Shown here: piece by piece, positions 26,803-35,729 of the stretch
Position numbering within the stretch: position 1 is the stretch's first letter
Layout: the number at the start of each line of letters is the position of its first letter
Assembly (NCBI RefSeq): GCF_900186535.1
Contig: NZ_FYDE01000003.1
Span: forward strand, 124,001-188,000
From: Marasmitruncus massiliensis
GTDB lineage: Bacteria; Bacillota; Clostridia; Oscillospirales; Ruminococcaceae
Direction of reading: 5' to 3'
DNA: 64,000 nt
Translations under genes and position numbers: made by a program
The notes under the pieces: model-generated
What the model was told of the DNA's origin: nothing
The model's input: the letters and a program-made list of their open reading frames with translations, nothing else
The model's database searches: none

Positions 26803-27063
26803 ATGAAGAAAGAGAACATCACCATCAGCATGGAGGCTGATAAGCTCCGTGCAACCAAGCGTTACATGGAGAAAAAGGATGCCGACTTGGAGGGTGAGCT
26901 GGCGGACGCTTTGCAAAAGCTCTATGAAAAATATGTGCCTGCCCCCGTGCGAGAGTATATTGACGAGGGCGGCGAGGATGCCCCCGCACCGGCGAAAAAG
27001 CAAAAAGAAAAAAGTAAGGCAACTGCCGCCGCAAACAGCGGCACTGTGACACCGAGCCTGTAA
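26803..27063 (+). CDS. DUF6103-like small protein
   Basis: This 86-residue helical protein (SMEADKLRATKRYMEKKDADLEGELADALQ) has a Lys/Ala-rich tail. It resembles small ICE proteins named DUF6103 whose role is unknown. It is the last gene before the candidate oriT region, behind AAGGAGG. Confidence 0.7.
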   Translation: MKKENITISMEADKLRATKRYMEKKDADLEGELADALQKLYEKYVPAPVREYIDEGGEDAPAPAKKQKEKSKATAAANSGTVTPSL

Positions 27064-27142
27064 GGTGGAGAGCTTCTCACCCAACCGTTGCCGCCCTGTC
27101 GCCCCTGTGTGGGCTTTTGGCAGGCGGGGTGGCATCTGTACA

Positions 27143-27173
27143 CCCTCACACCGCTTCAAGGACGGTGTGAGGG
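27143..27173. terminator. Perfect 11-bp hairpin before the oriT-like region
   Basis: CCCTCACACCG and CGGTGTGAGGG pair perfectly around a 9-nt loop. Only CTTTG follows, so it is a weak terminator candidate; it could equally be an oriT stem. It lies 80 bp after the last transfer gene of this block. Confidence 0.5.
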
Positions 27174-27257
27174 CTTTGTGCCGAGGTGTGGCAATCGCCC
27201 CCATCCGCCAGCATAATCACGCTGAACCCCCCGGTCGAAAATAGAGCAGGAGAAAGC

Positions 27258-27455
27258 GAGGTGCTGTAAACGCACCTCACGGTCACAGCGGACGGCAGTG
27301 CCGACCGCTTCTAAGGCGAAAATACAGCATTTTTGCACGACGCATTTCTTTTGCCAAAGGTGCTGTAAATCGGCTTTTTCGCTGTCCAAGGTGCTGTAAC
27401 CCACATGAAAGCCCCACCGCATCAGCATTTCTAAGGTGCTGTTTGGGGTGCTAAC
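27258..27455. repeat. Iteron-like repeats upstream of relaxosome genes (candidate oriT)
   Basis: AGGTGCTGT occurs four times in direct orientation (27259, 27358, 27389, 27434; the first three continue AA). There is a degenerate fifth copy (GGTGCTAAC, 27447) and an inverted partial copy (TACAGCA, 27323-27329). The first copy lies in a hairpin GAGGTGC-TGTAAAC-GCACCTC (27258-27278). The whole 27064-27480 stretch has no gene and directly precedes the relaxosome and relaxase genes, the usual place of oriT. The nick site is not identified. Confidence 0.6.
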
Positions 27456-27480
27456 ACAAAACAGAAGGAGATTTGAGTCT

Positions 27481-27903
27481 ATGAATGAAAATAGAAACGA
27501 ACTAAAGCAGCGGGTAGTGGCATGGCTCTACCCGGATATGATTAAAACCATGGAAGCCATGATGCAAGAAAAGGCCATGAAGAATCACACCGAATTTGTT
27601 TCCCAGGCAGTGGACTTCTATATCGGATATTTGAGCAGCCAAAACAGCACGGCTTTTCTCTCACAGAATTTGCTGGGAGCGATTCAGGGCACTCTGCAAA
27701 ACACCGAAAATCGTGTGGCAAATAATCTGTTCCGCCTGTCGGTGGAGATCAGCATGATGATGCATCTGCTGGCAACCACGCTGGAGGTTACCGATGATGA
27801 GCTGAGTAGTCTCCGTGGCCGATGCGTTGCCGAAGTGAAAAAGACGAGAGGTAAAATCAAGCTTGATGATGCAGTGCAGTTCCAACAGGGTGCTGATCTT
27901 TAA
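27481..27903 (+). CDS. Relaxosome accessory protein (MobC/RHH-like)
   Basis: This helical protein of 140 residues has an N-terminal segment like a ribbon-helix-helix DNA-binding unit (RVVAWLYPDMIKTMEAMMQEKAMKNHTEFVSQAVDFYI). Its stop overlaps the start of the relaxase gene (TAATG). Position and size suggest it binds the repeats just upstream and recruits the relaxase. The start ATG has GAAGGAG upstream. Confidence 0.7.
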   Translation: MNENRNELKQRVVAWLYPDMIKTMEAMMQEKAMKNHTEFVSQAVDFYIGYLSSQNSTAFLSQNLLGAIQGTLQNTENRVANNLFRLSVEISMMMHLLATTLEVTDDELSSLRGRCVAEVKKTRGKIKLDDAVQFQQGADL

Positions 27904-30782
27904 TGGCAAGGCTGGTCATTAAAAACGGATACCTCAAGGGAGGTAAAGCTGCCGCACACCTTCATCATCTGGTGAAATATATTGCTACCCGTGATGGCGT
28001 AGAAAAGATTCCGAATGGTCGGGAGCTGTGGCATAGCACAAAAAACCAGCAAGCACTCATTGCACACATCGTTTGTGAGTTTCCGGAGAGCAAGGAATCA
28101 TTGGAATACGAGGACTATATCGCTCAGCCTAACCGTGAAAATGCTTCTGAGTTTATCTCTATCACGCTGGAGCAGCACATTGAACAAATCGGTGACCGAG
28201 AAAAATATCTCGATTACATCGCAAATCGTCCTCGCGTAGAAAAATTTGATACCCACGGTCTGTTCACAGCCAGTGATACGCCGTTGGTGATGGAGCAAGT
28301 AGCAAACGAAGTGTCAGAGCATACCGGAAACGTGTGGACGCCGATTATTTCTCTGCGCCGTGAAGATGCGGACAAATTTGGATTTGAAAATGCGGCGGCG
28401 TGGAAAGCACTAATTTCCTCCAAGGCAATGGAATTTGCGGATAGCCTAAAAATTCATCCGGACCATCTAAAATGGTATGCGGCCTTTCATAATGAATCCC
28501 ACCACCCTCATGTACACATGATTTGCTACAGCACAAATCCGCAGGAGGGCTACCTCACCAAGCCGGGCATTCGCAAAATGAAGTCAGCACTGTCAACTGA
28601 GATTTTCCGCCAGGAGCTGATACCGCTGTACGGAGAAAAAACGCAGCGGCAGGATGAGCTTGCCAATCAGTCACGCACGGCACTTCGGGAATTGCTTGTA
28701 CGGATGCAAGGCGGTACCTTGCAAAATGAAAAGATAGAACAGCTGCTTACACACCTCGAAGAAAGACTGAAACACACCACTGGCAGAAAGCAGTATGGCT
28801 ATCTTAAAGCGGAGTTAAAAAATGTGGTAGATGAAATCGTGGACGAGCTGGCTCGGGATGAGCGTGTGGCGGAGGCCTATCGTCTGTGGCAAGAGGTAAA
28901 AAGTCAGATTAATCATTTTTACAGTGATCAATCGTCAGAGCCGCTCCCGCTTTCCAAATGTGATGACTTCAAATCCATCCGTAATATGGTCATCAAGGAA
29001 GCCATACAGCTTGCAGACGGTACGCTCACCTTTGAAGAACCGACCGCTATGGACTCCGCACTACCGGAACTCACAACAGATGATGATATACCATCACCCT
29101 CAATGGAGGATGATACTGCCGAGCCGGAGTATTCCCCGCGGCAAGAGCGAATTGGTCGGTCTGGATATGGCAACAAAAGTAAACACCTAAACTGGTGGAC
29201 GGACGAATACAAGCTGGCAAAACAATGTCTGCATGGTGATGAGGACAAGGAAATTGCTCAAGATTTTGAAAAAGCGCAGGAGCTGTTGCTTTCACAAGCG
29301 GGGCAGGATAATCCTCTCGCTATGTTCGACCTCGGAAGAATGTCTGCTGACGGTCTTGGCTGTGAAGCTGATACCGATGTTGCTCAGCAGTGGTACGCAA
29401 AAGCCCTCGCTACTTTTCAAATTGCTGAAGCGGAAGAAACTTGGAAGTACACCGAATATCGTATTGGCAAAATGTACGCAGCGGGGCTTGGCACTGAGCG
29501 GGACTACGAAGCAGCGGCGCACTGGCTCACCTCGTCTGCCAATGAAAAATATAAGTATGCCGAATATTCTCTTGGCGGTCTGTACTATCATGGCAAAGGC
29601 GTGGAACAAAATCATGAAACCGCCCTTGACCTGTACATCCGCTCGGCAAGCCAGAGCTTTCCCTATGCCAGCTTCGAACTGGGTAAAATGCTCCGTGATG
29701 GGATCGGGTGTGCAAAAAACAAATTGGATTCCGATAGCCGCTTTGCAGAAGCCTTTGTGGGTTTCACTTCTTTGGAGCAGCAGAGCCATGACGATAAACT
29801 CCAATACCGACTTGGCTGGATGCTACTAAATGGCATCGGCACAGAAAAAGATGAAGCGGCGGCGAAAGTCTACTTGGAAAAGTCGGCATCGGTGGGAAAC
29901 CCCTTCGCCGGTTACCAGCTTGCAAAACTCATTCTCTCCGATGAAGCCGCTCTGCCGCAGGACGTTCAAAAGGCGTTGGTGTTTTTGAAGCAGGCGGTGG
30001 CGGTCGAAAATCCCTACGCACAATATTTTCTCGGCAAGCTCTATGAGAAAGGTCAGCACGTTCCACAAAATGTTGTAGAAGCGATACAGCTTTATAAACT
30101 GTCGGCCGCACAAGAAAACGGCTTTGCGGCATACCGTCTCGGCAAGCTCTATCTTGGCGGTGAGGGTGTGCTAAAAGATATGGAGCAAGCACTACGCTGG
30201 CTACATTTTGCCGCAGATAAGAAAAATCAGTTTGCGGAATATGCCCTCGGCGCTCTCTACCTCAAGGGCGAGAATATTCCCAAAGATGCTGAAAAGGCAA
30301 TCTTGTTTTTTAAGAGAGCCGCCCAGCAGCATAACCAGTTCGCACAGTATCGGCTGGGCAAGATTTATCTCACGGCTGAGGATGCGCCAAAGGATGTGGA
30401 AACGGCAATCCGCTACCTCACCAGTGCCGCTGAACAAGGAAATCAGTATGCGCAGTACACTCTCGGCAAGCTGTATCACATCGGCAAGGACGTACCGAGA
30501 GACAAGGAAACCGCCGTCCGGTGGTTCGCACTGGCGGCGGTGCAGGGGAACATCTACGCTCAATTTTTCCTCGACCATATCAACGAGTTCAAAGGCCCGT
30601 CTGTGATGCTGGCCGCCACAAGGTTACTCCATCACATGAGTCGTATCATCGGTGACACCGCACCGGCACGAATGCCGCCAAACCCACAGGTGGATCGTAA
30701 ACTGATGCAGAAAATCCGTGCCAAAAAGCAGGCGCAGGGTCACGCCCGAGATGACCACGAACAAACTATGCATACACTTTAA
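27903..30782 (+). CDS. MobP3-type relaxase with C-terminal Sel1-like repeats
   Basis: The 959-residue protein starts MARLVIKNGYLKGGKAAAHL and carries the MOBP histidine motif (HNESHHPHVHMICYS, about residue 197-211) used for metal-dependent nicking at oriT. From about residue 455 to 900 it holds roughly eleven Sel1-like (TPR-type) repeats with the signature A.Y.LGKLY..G..V..D.E.A. Sel1 repeats mediate protein contacts. The gene is translationally coupled to the relaxosome protein. Its C-terminus is much longer than in minimal MOBP relaxases. Confidence 0.85.
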   Translation: MARLVIKNGYLKGGKAAAHLHHLVKYIATRDGVEKIPNGRELWHSTKNQQALIAHIVCEFPESKESLEYEDYIAQPNRENASEFISITLEQHIEQIGDREKYLDYIANRPRVEKFDTHGLFTASDTPLVMEQVANEVSEHTGNVWTPIISLRREDADKFGFENAAAWKALISSKAMEFADSLKIHPDHLKWYAAFHNESHHPHVHMICYSTNPQEGYLTKPGIRKMKSALSTEIFRQELIPLYGEKTQRQDELANQSRTALRELLVRMQGGTLQNEKIEQLLTHLEERLKHTTGRKQYGYLKAELKNVVDEIVDELARDERVAEAYRLWQEVKSQINHFYSDQSSEPLPLSKCDDFKSIRNMVIKEAIQLADGTLTFEEPTAMDSALPELTTDDDIPSPSMEDDTAEPEYSPRQERIGRSGYGNKSKHLNWWTDEYKLAKQCLHGDEDKEIAQDFEKAQELLLSQAGQDNPLAMFDLGRMSADGLGCEADTDVAQQWYAKALATFQIAEAEETWKYTEYRIGKMYAAGLGTERDYEAAAHWLTSSANEKYKYAEYSLGGLYYHGKGVEQNHETALDLYIRSASQSFPYASFELGKMLRDGIGCAKNKLDSDSRFAEAFVGFTSLEQQSHDDKLQYRLGWMLLNGIGTEKDEAAAKVYLEKSASVGNPFAGYQLAKLILSDEAALPQDVQKALVFLKQAVAVENPYAQYFLGKLYEKGQHVPQNVVEAIQLYKLSAAQENGFAAYRLGKLYLGGEGVLKDMEQALRWLHFAADKKNQFAEYALGALYLKGENIPKDAEKAILFFKRAAQQHNQFAQYRLGKIYLTAEDAPKDVETAIRYLTSAAEQGNQYAQYTLGKLYHIGKDVPRDKETAVRWFALAAVQGNIYAQFFLDHINEFKGPSVMLAATRLLHHMSRIIGDTAPARMPPNPQVDRKLMQKIRAKKQAQGHARDDHEQTMHTL

Positions 30783-30798
30783 AAATTGGAGGAATCCC

Positions 30799-30915
30799 AT
30801 GAATAAGCAAAAACAGATTGTAAAGTTGTTGCCCAAGAATAAAATATTGCCTCAATTGCGCCGCCCGGTAAAAAGGGCGGCGCTTTTTCATCGCAAGGGC
30901 AGCAGAAACAGTTAA
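30799..30915 (+). CDS. 38-residue basic ORF spanning a terminator
   Basis: ATG 30799 has a good ribosome site (TTGGAGG) 17 bases after the relaxase stop. The product is short and very basic (Lys/Arg-rich). The coding sequence runs through the intrinsic terminator at 30858-30888, so a translating ribosome would disrupt the hairpin. It may be a leader controlling read-through into the next gene, or simply a decayed remnant. Confidence 0.4.
   Translation: MNKQKQIVKLLPKNKILPQLRRPVKRAALFHRKGSRNS
30858..30888 (+). terminator. Intrinsic terminator
   Basis: A perfect 9-bp GC-rich stem (GCGCCGCCC/GGGCGGCGC) with an 8-nt loop is followed by TTTTT, between the relaxase and DUF3991 genes. Confidence 0.85.
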
Positions 30916-30926
30916 AGGAGGGCGCT

Positions 30927-31868
30927 ATGACAACCTATGTGCATTTTACAGACGAGCAGAAATATCTCGCAAATAATGTTGATCTTGCCGATTTTCTAAC
31001 CCGACAGGGTGAAAAGCTGATTGCCAGCGGCAGAGAAAAGCGGTTGGCATCGGATCACAGCATCACCGTCCGAGGTAATGAGTGGTACGACCATGCCATA
31101 GAAAAGGGCGGCTATGCCATCGACTTTGTGCGCCAGTTTTATAACATCTCATTTCCCGAGGCGGTGACTATGCTGCTGGGCGGCGAACAGGGGCAGAGCT
31201 ACCAGCCCTCCGATCAGAAAAAGCAGGAGCCGAAAAAGTTCTTTGCACTACCGGCCACCCACACCGATATGCGCAGAGTGTACGCTTACCTTGTCAAAAG
31301 CAGGCTCATTGACCGCGAGGTGGTGTCTTTCTTTGCAAAGCAGAAGCTCCTATATGAATCTTGTGAAAAATCCAAGGATGGTACCAAGGAATATCACAAT
31401 GCCGTGTTTGTCGGCTTTGATGAAAACGGTATCGCCCGCCATGCCCATAAGCGTGGACTTTATACCGAGGGCAAGGGCTTCAAGGGCAATGTAGATGGTG
31501 GCCTACCTCAATACAGTTTTCATTACAACGGCACAGACAATATGCTGTTTGTGTTTGAGGCACCCATTGATATGCTTTCCTATATCACCCTGCATCCGCA
31601 GAACTGGCAGCACCACAACTATGTGGCTCTTTGCGGTGTGGGTGGTCAGGCAATGATGAAAATGCTTGAACTCAATCCACAAATCCAAGAGGTGTCACTG
31701 TGCCTTGATAATGATGACGCCGGACATAAGGCATCGGAACGACTGGAAAATCAGCTTGTAGAAAGCGGATGCCAGTGTCGCAGACTAATCTCTCAGGAGA
31801 AGGATTGGAACGATGACTTGATAAATGGTCAGCAACAGCAAAGTAACTTTGAAATGAAAATGTCATGA
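30927..31868 (+). CDS. DUF3991/TOPRIM primase-like protein
   Basis: The 313-residue protein has a zinc-finger-like primase start region (LASDHSITVRGNEWYDHAIEKGGYAIDFVRQFY). A DUF3991 region follows (YLVKSRLIDREVVSFF) and a TOPRIM domain with VFEAPIDMLSY and LCLDNDDAGHKA. This type is common in conjugative elements and probably primes or processes the transferred strand. AAAGGAGGGCGCT precedes the ATG. Confidence 0.88.
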   Translation: MTTYVHFTDEQKYLANNVDLADFLTRQGEKLIASGREKRLASDHSITVRGNEWYDHAIEKGGYAIDFVRQFYNISFPEAVTMLLGGEQGQSYQPSDQKKQEPKKFFALPATHTDMRRVYAYLVKSRLIDREVVSFFAKQKLLYESCEKSKDGTKEYHNAVFVGFDENGIARHAHKRGLYTEGKGFKGNVDGGLPQYSFHYNGTDNMLFVFEAPIDMLSYITLHPQNWQHHNYVALCGVGGQAMMKMLELNPQIQEVSLCLDNDDAGHKASERLENQLVESGCQCRRLISQEKDWNDDLINGQQQQSNFEMKMS

Positions 31869-31902
31869 AAAAAAGGCAGAGTGGCTTTACAGCCGCTCTG
31901 CC
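31868..31902 (-). terminator. Terminator for the small - strand gene
   Basis: A stem GGCAGAG(t)GGC / GCC(g)CTCTGCC is followed on the - strand by seven T (A7 on +). It faces the 31971-32255 gene and may also stop transcription from the + strand. Confidence 0.7.
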
Positions 31903-31970
31903 TAAACCTTTAGGGTTATAAGCTTGGTTGTGTACCAATGTATTTCAGTAAGTAGTGCATTCAAAACGAA

Positions 31971-32255
31971 TTAGAAAATGAGATTTAATAATTGGTCGTA
32001 TATCGCTTGGTCTACATTAGCCAGACACCTTTTACCGTTTTTAAATTTGATCTCCACTTTAGTAATTTTTAAACCGAACACTAAAACTAAATCTGTATTG
32101 CTATCAATCACATTAATGCTTTCAACGGTATTTTTATTGAGTTCTATCTTGGTATTTCCCAATAGACCATTTTTAATCAAAACAATTTTTTTCCCGGTGA
32201 GGGATAACTTTATTTCCCCACCTTTATAATCACCAGCGACTATATTTTTACCCAT
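31971..32255 (-). CDS. Small hypothetical protein (PH-like beta-rich)
   Basis: The product is about 94 residues, beta-rich (KGGEIKLSLTGKKIVLIKNGLLGNTKIELNKN), with an alternating pattern reminiscent of bacterial PH-like/DUF4429 domains; the match is weak. ATG 32255 has GAGGTG upstream; a GTG at 32264 is an alternative. It is on the strand opposite to the transfer genes and is AT-richer than its neighbours, which suggests separate acquisition. Confidence 0.55.
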   Translation of the reverse strand: MGKNIVAGDYKGGEIKLSLTGKKIVLIKNGLLGNTKIELNKNTVESINVIDSNTDLVLVFGLKITKVEIKFKNGKRCLANVDQAIYDQLLNLIF

Positions 32256-32405
32256 AATGTTCACCTCGTCAAATATAAAATTAATTTACTACCGCTCGAA
32301 TCAACTCACTTCGAGATCAAAAAACATTTTCTACATGACCATCTGCAATGCAGGCGTTTTACATTATTATACAGCGCAATGATAGAATTGGAAAGGAGTA
32401 TCCTC

Positions 32406-34232
32406 ATGCACGAACCTGTATTCATTCTCATAGCCGCAGGTGTCATCATGTTCGCCGTTATCGGCGGCTTATCCCTGCTGGCGCATTATTACACCTTAAA
32501 CGGCATCAAGTCCCGTACCGTGGGCGACGGTCAGCATGGCACGGCGCGCTTTGCCACTAAGCAGGAAATCAAAAACACCTACCAGCACATTACGTTTACA
32601 CCCAAGCTGTGGCGTCAAGGTTTAGCATTACCACCGACAGACCGGCAAGGGCTTATCTTGGGCAGCACAGGCAAGAAAGGCGAGGTCACCGCACTGGTGG
32701 ACACCGATGATGTCCACTGCCTTATGATTGGTGCATCCGGCGTGGGCAAGACGGCATTTTTTCTCTATCCAAACCTCGAATATGCCTGCGCCAGCGGCAT
32801 GAGCTTTCTAACAACCGATACCAAGGGTGACCTCTACCGCAACTATGGCGCAATCGCCCATGACCACTATGGCTACCATGTGGCGGTCATCGATCTCCGT
32901 AATCCCACCCGCTCAGACGGCAATAATATGCTGCATCTTGTCAACAAATATATGGATGTCTATCGCGCCGATGAAAACAACCTTGTGGCAAAGTCGAAAG
33001 CGGAGAAATATGCCAAGATTATCGCTAAGACCATCATCAATGCCGGGGATGAAAACTTTGGTCAAAATCAATTCTTTTACGATGCGGCGGAGGGCTTGCT
33101 CACTTCGGTTATTCTACTGATTGCGGAATATCTGCCGCCCACTGAGGTGGATGGCAAAAAGGTGGACTGCCGACACATTGTCAGCGTGTTCAAGCTGGTG
33201 CAGGATTTGATTGGCCCATCCAATGTCAAGGGCAAGAGCCAGTTTCAGCTCCTCATGGATAAATTGCCGAGTGACCACAAGACCCGCTGGTTTGCGGGTG
33301 CTGCTCTCAACTCCGCTGAGCAGGCTATGATGTCAGTACTATCCACTATTCTGTCCCGACTCAACTCATTCCTCGACTCGGAAATGGAACAAATTTTGTG
33401 CTTCGATACCGCTATTGATGCGGAAAAGTTCTGCAAGGAAAAGTCTGCACTGTTCATTGTTTTGCCGGAAGAAGATCTGACCAAATATTTCATGGTATCG
33501 CTTATGATTCAGCAGCTCTACCGTGAAATCCTTGCGGTGGCCGATGAAAACGGCGGTAAGCTGCAAAAGCGCGTTGTGTTTTACTGTGACGAGCTAGGCA
33601 CGTTGCCAGCCATCCAGTCACTGGAGCTGATTTTTAGTGCTAGCCGGTCGCGCCGGTTGACTATGGTGCCGATCATCCAATCCTTTGGGCAACTCGAAAA
33701 AAACTATGGCAAAGAAGGTTCGGAAATAATTGTTGACAACTGCCAGGACACTATCTTCGGCGGCTTCGCACCCAATAGCCAGACTGCCGAGATTTTGTCC
33801 AAGGCAATGGGTAGCCGCACCGTTATGAGCGGAAGCATCAGCCGCGGCAAGAACGACCCCAGCCAGTCATTGCAAATGATGGAACGCCCGCTGATGACGG
33901 CGGATGAGCTAAAATCCATTCCAAAGGGCAACTTTGTAGTGATGAAAACCGGTACCCACCCGATGAAAACTAAGCTGCGCCTGTTTTTAGATTGGGGCAT
34001 TATCTTCGATGGCACTTATACCGTGTCGGAGCGTGCTCATCGTAAGGTTTCCTATGCCGACAAGCAGGTATTGGAGGAAAATATCGCTCGAAAGCACGCT
34101 GCCTGCGTGGTGGTGGATGAGGATACCGGCGAACTACTGGAGCTGCCCACAGGAACCGGCATACTGCATACCCCTGTAGCAGAGCAGACGCAGGAACCCC
34201 TAAAACGCAAAAGCCATGTCAGAACCCAGTGA
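32406..34232 (+). CDS. VirD4/TraG-type coupling protein
   Basis: This 608-residue protein has one N-terminal membrane segment, Walker A GASGVGKT (residues about 109-116), TTDTKGDLYR, Walker B VFYCDELGTLPAI and the TraG motif ASRSRRLTMVPIIQS. It links the relaxase-DNA complex to the secretion channel. ATG 32406 has GGAAAGGAG upstream, which is why I reject the longer frame from 32379. Confidence 0.93.
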   Translation: MHEPVFILIAAGVIMFAVIGGLSLLAHYYTLNGIKSRTVGDGQHGTARFATKQEIKNTYQHITFTPKLWRQGLALPPTDRQGLILGSTGKKGEVTALVDTDDVHCLMIGASGVGKTAFFLYPNLEYACASGMSFLTTDTKGDLYRNYGAIAHDHYGYHVAVIDLRNPTRSDGNNMLHLVNKYMDVYRADENNLVAKSKAEKYAKIIAKTIINAGDENFGQNQFFYDAAEGLLTSVILLIAEYLPPTEVDGKKVDCRHIVSVFKLVQDLIGPSNVKGKSQFQLLMDKLPSDHKTRWFAGAALNSAEQAMMSVLSTILSRLNSFLDSEMEQILCFDTAIDAEKFCKEKSALFIVLPEEDLTKYFMVSLMIQQLYREILAVADENGGKLQKRVVFYCDELGTLPAIQSLELIFSASRSRRLTMVPIIQSFGQLEKNYGKEGSEIIVDNCQDTIFGGFAPNSQTAEILSKAMGSRTVMSGSISRGKNDPSQSLQMMERPLMTADELKSIPKGNFVVMKTGTHPMKTKLRLFLDWGIIFDGTYTVSERAHRKVSYADKQVLEENIARKHAACVVVDEDTGELLELPTGTGILHTPVAEQTQEPLKRKSHVRTQ

Positions 34233-34245
34233 AAGGAGTGAATAA

Positions 34246-34512
34246 ATGAGCTATTTTAATCGTATATACACAGCCTCGCCCGATGAACTTCCTCATCGGG
34301 CGAGATCTGTCTATATGTATCTTAAAGATCGCACTGGCAATGGATCAGACTGCTGGCCTGCGGTAAACACCATTGCTACCGATATGAATCTCTCTCGCAG
34401 TACCGTCAAGCGCGCATTGAATGATTTGGTCAAAGCGGGACTGATTGAAAAGGAACCTCGCTATCGGGAAAACGGCAGCAACACCAGCAATCGGCTCGTT
34501 TTGAAAAAATAA
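34246..34512 (+). CDS. Small helix-turn-helix DNA-binding protein
   Basis: The 88-residue protein has a winged HTH: CWPAVNTIATDMNLSRSTVKRALNDLVKAGLIEKEPRYRENGS. It resembles the small replication-initiator-like HTH proteins that follow VirD4 in clostridial elements. The ribosome site AAAGGAGTG lies 13 bases after the VirD4 stop, so it is cotranscribed. Confidence 0.8.
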   Translation: MSYFNRIYTASPDELPHRARSVYMYLKDRTGNGSDCWPAVNTIATDMNLSRSTVKRALNDLVKAGLIEKEPRYRENGSNTSNRLVLKK

Positions 34513-34529
34513 ACTACCGATGAAACACG

Positions 34530-34571
34530 AAAACGCATAGCTTCCCGCCAAGGGGATACTATGCGTTTTTT
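34530..34571 (+). terminator. Intrinsic terminator of the transfer operon
   Basis: An 11-bp perfect stem (AAAACGCATAG/CTATGCGTTTT) with an 18-nt loop ends in a T-run. It closes the + strand conjugation block. Confidence 0.85.
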
Positions 34572-34691
34572 GTGAACCGAGCTGCGGTTCACAGTGAACC
34601 CACCAGAAGGACTCACTCTAAGAGATTTATTACAGAGAAAGAACAAGTAGTAGGTATTAAGAAAGGAATAGCCAGTTAAAAACAAAGGTTG

Positions 34692-34754
34692 ACCTTCGAG
34701 CAATTATCCAAAGTGTATAGGGGAAATGCAGTGCATATCCGCAGGCTCGAAGGT
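34692..34754. repeat. Nested inverted repeats in a gene-free stretch
   Basis: A perfect 10-bp inverted repeat (ACCTTCGAGC 34692-34701, GCTCGAAGGT 34745-34754) encloses a smaller near-palindrome (GGAaATGCAgTGCATaTCC). The rest of 34572-34874 shows only short ORFs of no evident meaning. The structure could be a small RNA, a replication/single-strand origin element or a remnant of a terminator array. Confidence 0.45.
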
Positions 34755-34874
34755 AATGTTAGCCTCCAGCTTTTTCTTTTTCTGAAGATGAGCCATGTGC
34801 AGGCACCTCAGCAGGCTATCTTCTGCTGGAGCATCTTTTAGAACAAATTGTGATGCTTACAGGAATTAGAGTTA

Positions 34875-35729
34875 TTAAAGCTGTTCCGTCCACCGTTCGC
34901 AAACCTCACGCAATGGAGAGTCAAGGTAATCCATTGCTCTATCCTTTATCCAATCAGGAACCCCATATGCGGCTTCGGCAATGCTTCCGGTAATCGCAGC
35001 AAGCGTATCGCTATCTCCGCCGAGGGAGATCGCATTGCGGATGGCGTCCTCGAAATCCGTGCTTTCAAGAAAAGCGGTAATTGCTTGGGGAACGGTGTCT
35101 TGACAACTTTCATTAAACCGATAGGTTGGGCGAATCTCGTCAAGCGATTTGCTCAGATCGTAGCCGTATTCACTCTCGATGTGTTCTCTGATTTGTATTT
35201 TATACTGCTCAAGGTTCAAGCGTTCTTTTATGGGATTACCCATATCATCCCCATAACCGCCGGCGTAAAAGCGACACATGAATATTGCATCTGTCACAGC
35301 CAATGCACCTTTTATACCTTCGGGATGGCTGTGCGTCACTTCGGCGGATAGTTTTGCTCTTTCCCTGCCGTTTGAAGGCCACATACCTGTACGGGCGCAG
35401 AAACCGCAATCCATAAGCCATGCACATGGTGAAATTCGCATCGCCGAGCCGTTGCCCCAACTGTTATACGGCCCACGGTCATCAGAAAAAATCCAACGAC
35501 CGAACCGGCTGCCATAGCCCGCATCGGGATAATGCCGACCCCATTTTTTGTAGGAGTCTATAAAGTCATCGGGCTGCCCGCCTTTCAAAAGAGCGTCTGC
35601 TGTAGCGATGGTCATCACGGTATCATCCGTGAAAAAGCAGTCGTCACGAAAGAGAGGGAAGTCCTTTGTTTTGATATTGTTCCACTCATAGACCGAGCCT
35701 ACGATGTCACCGATAATTGCTCCGAGCAT
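34875..35729 (-). CDS. ADP-ribosylglycohydrolase (DraG-like)
   Basis: The protein starts MLGAIIGDIVGSVYEW at 35729. It has the metal-site motifs FFTDDTVMT (residues about 32-40), SWGNGSAMR and GGDSDTLAAITGSIAEA, which bind the two Mg ions in DraG/ARH enzymes. Members remove ADP-ribose from proteins or nucleic acids. Its ATG overlaps the stop of the VWA gene by one base (TAATG), so the two are coupled. It is the last gene of the defence island. Confidence 0.9.
   Translation of the reverse strand: MLGAIIGDIVGSVYEWNNIKTKDFPLFRDDCFFTDDTVMTIATADALLKGGQPDDFIDSYKKWGRHYPDAGYGSRFGRWIFSDDRGPYNSWGNGSAMRISPCAWLMDCGFCARTGMWPSNGRERAKLSAEVTHSHPEGIKGALAVTDAIFMCRFYAGGYGDDMGNPIKERLNLEQYKIQIREHIESEYGYDLSKSLDEIRPTYRFNESCQDTVPQAITAFLESTDFEDAIRNAISLGGDSDTLAAITGSIAEAAYGVPDWIKDRAMDYLDSPLREVCERWTEQL

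Noticed and set aside
27258-27455. CRISPR array
   Set aside because: The AGGTGCTGT repeats are only 9-11 bp with irregular spacing (99, 31, 45 bp) and no cas gene is present in the window.
29233-29829. 198-codon frame within the relaxase gene
   Set aside because: It is an alternative frame of the Sel1 repeats, kept open by their repetitive composition.
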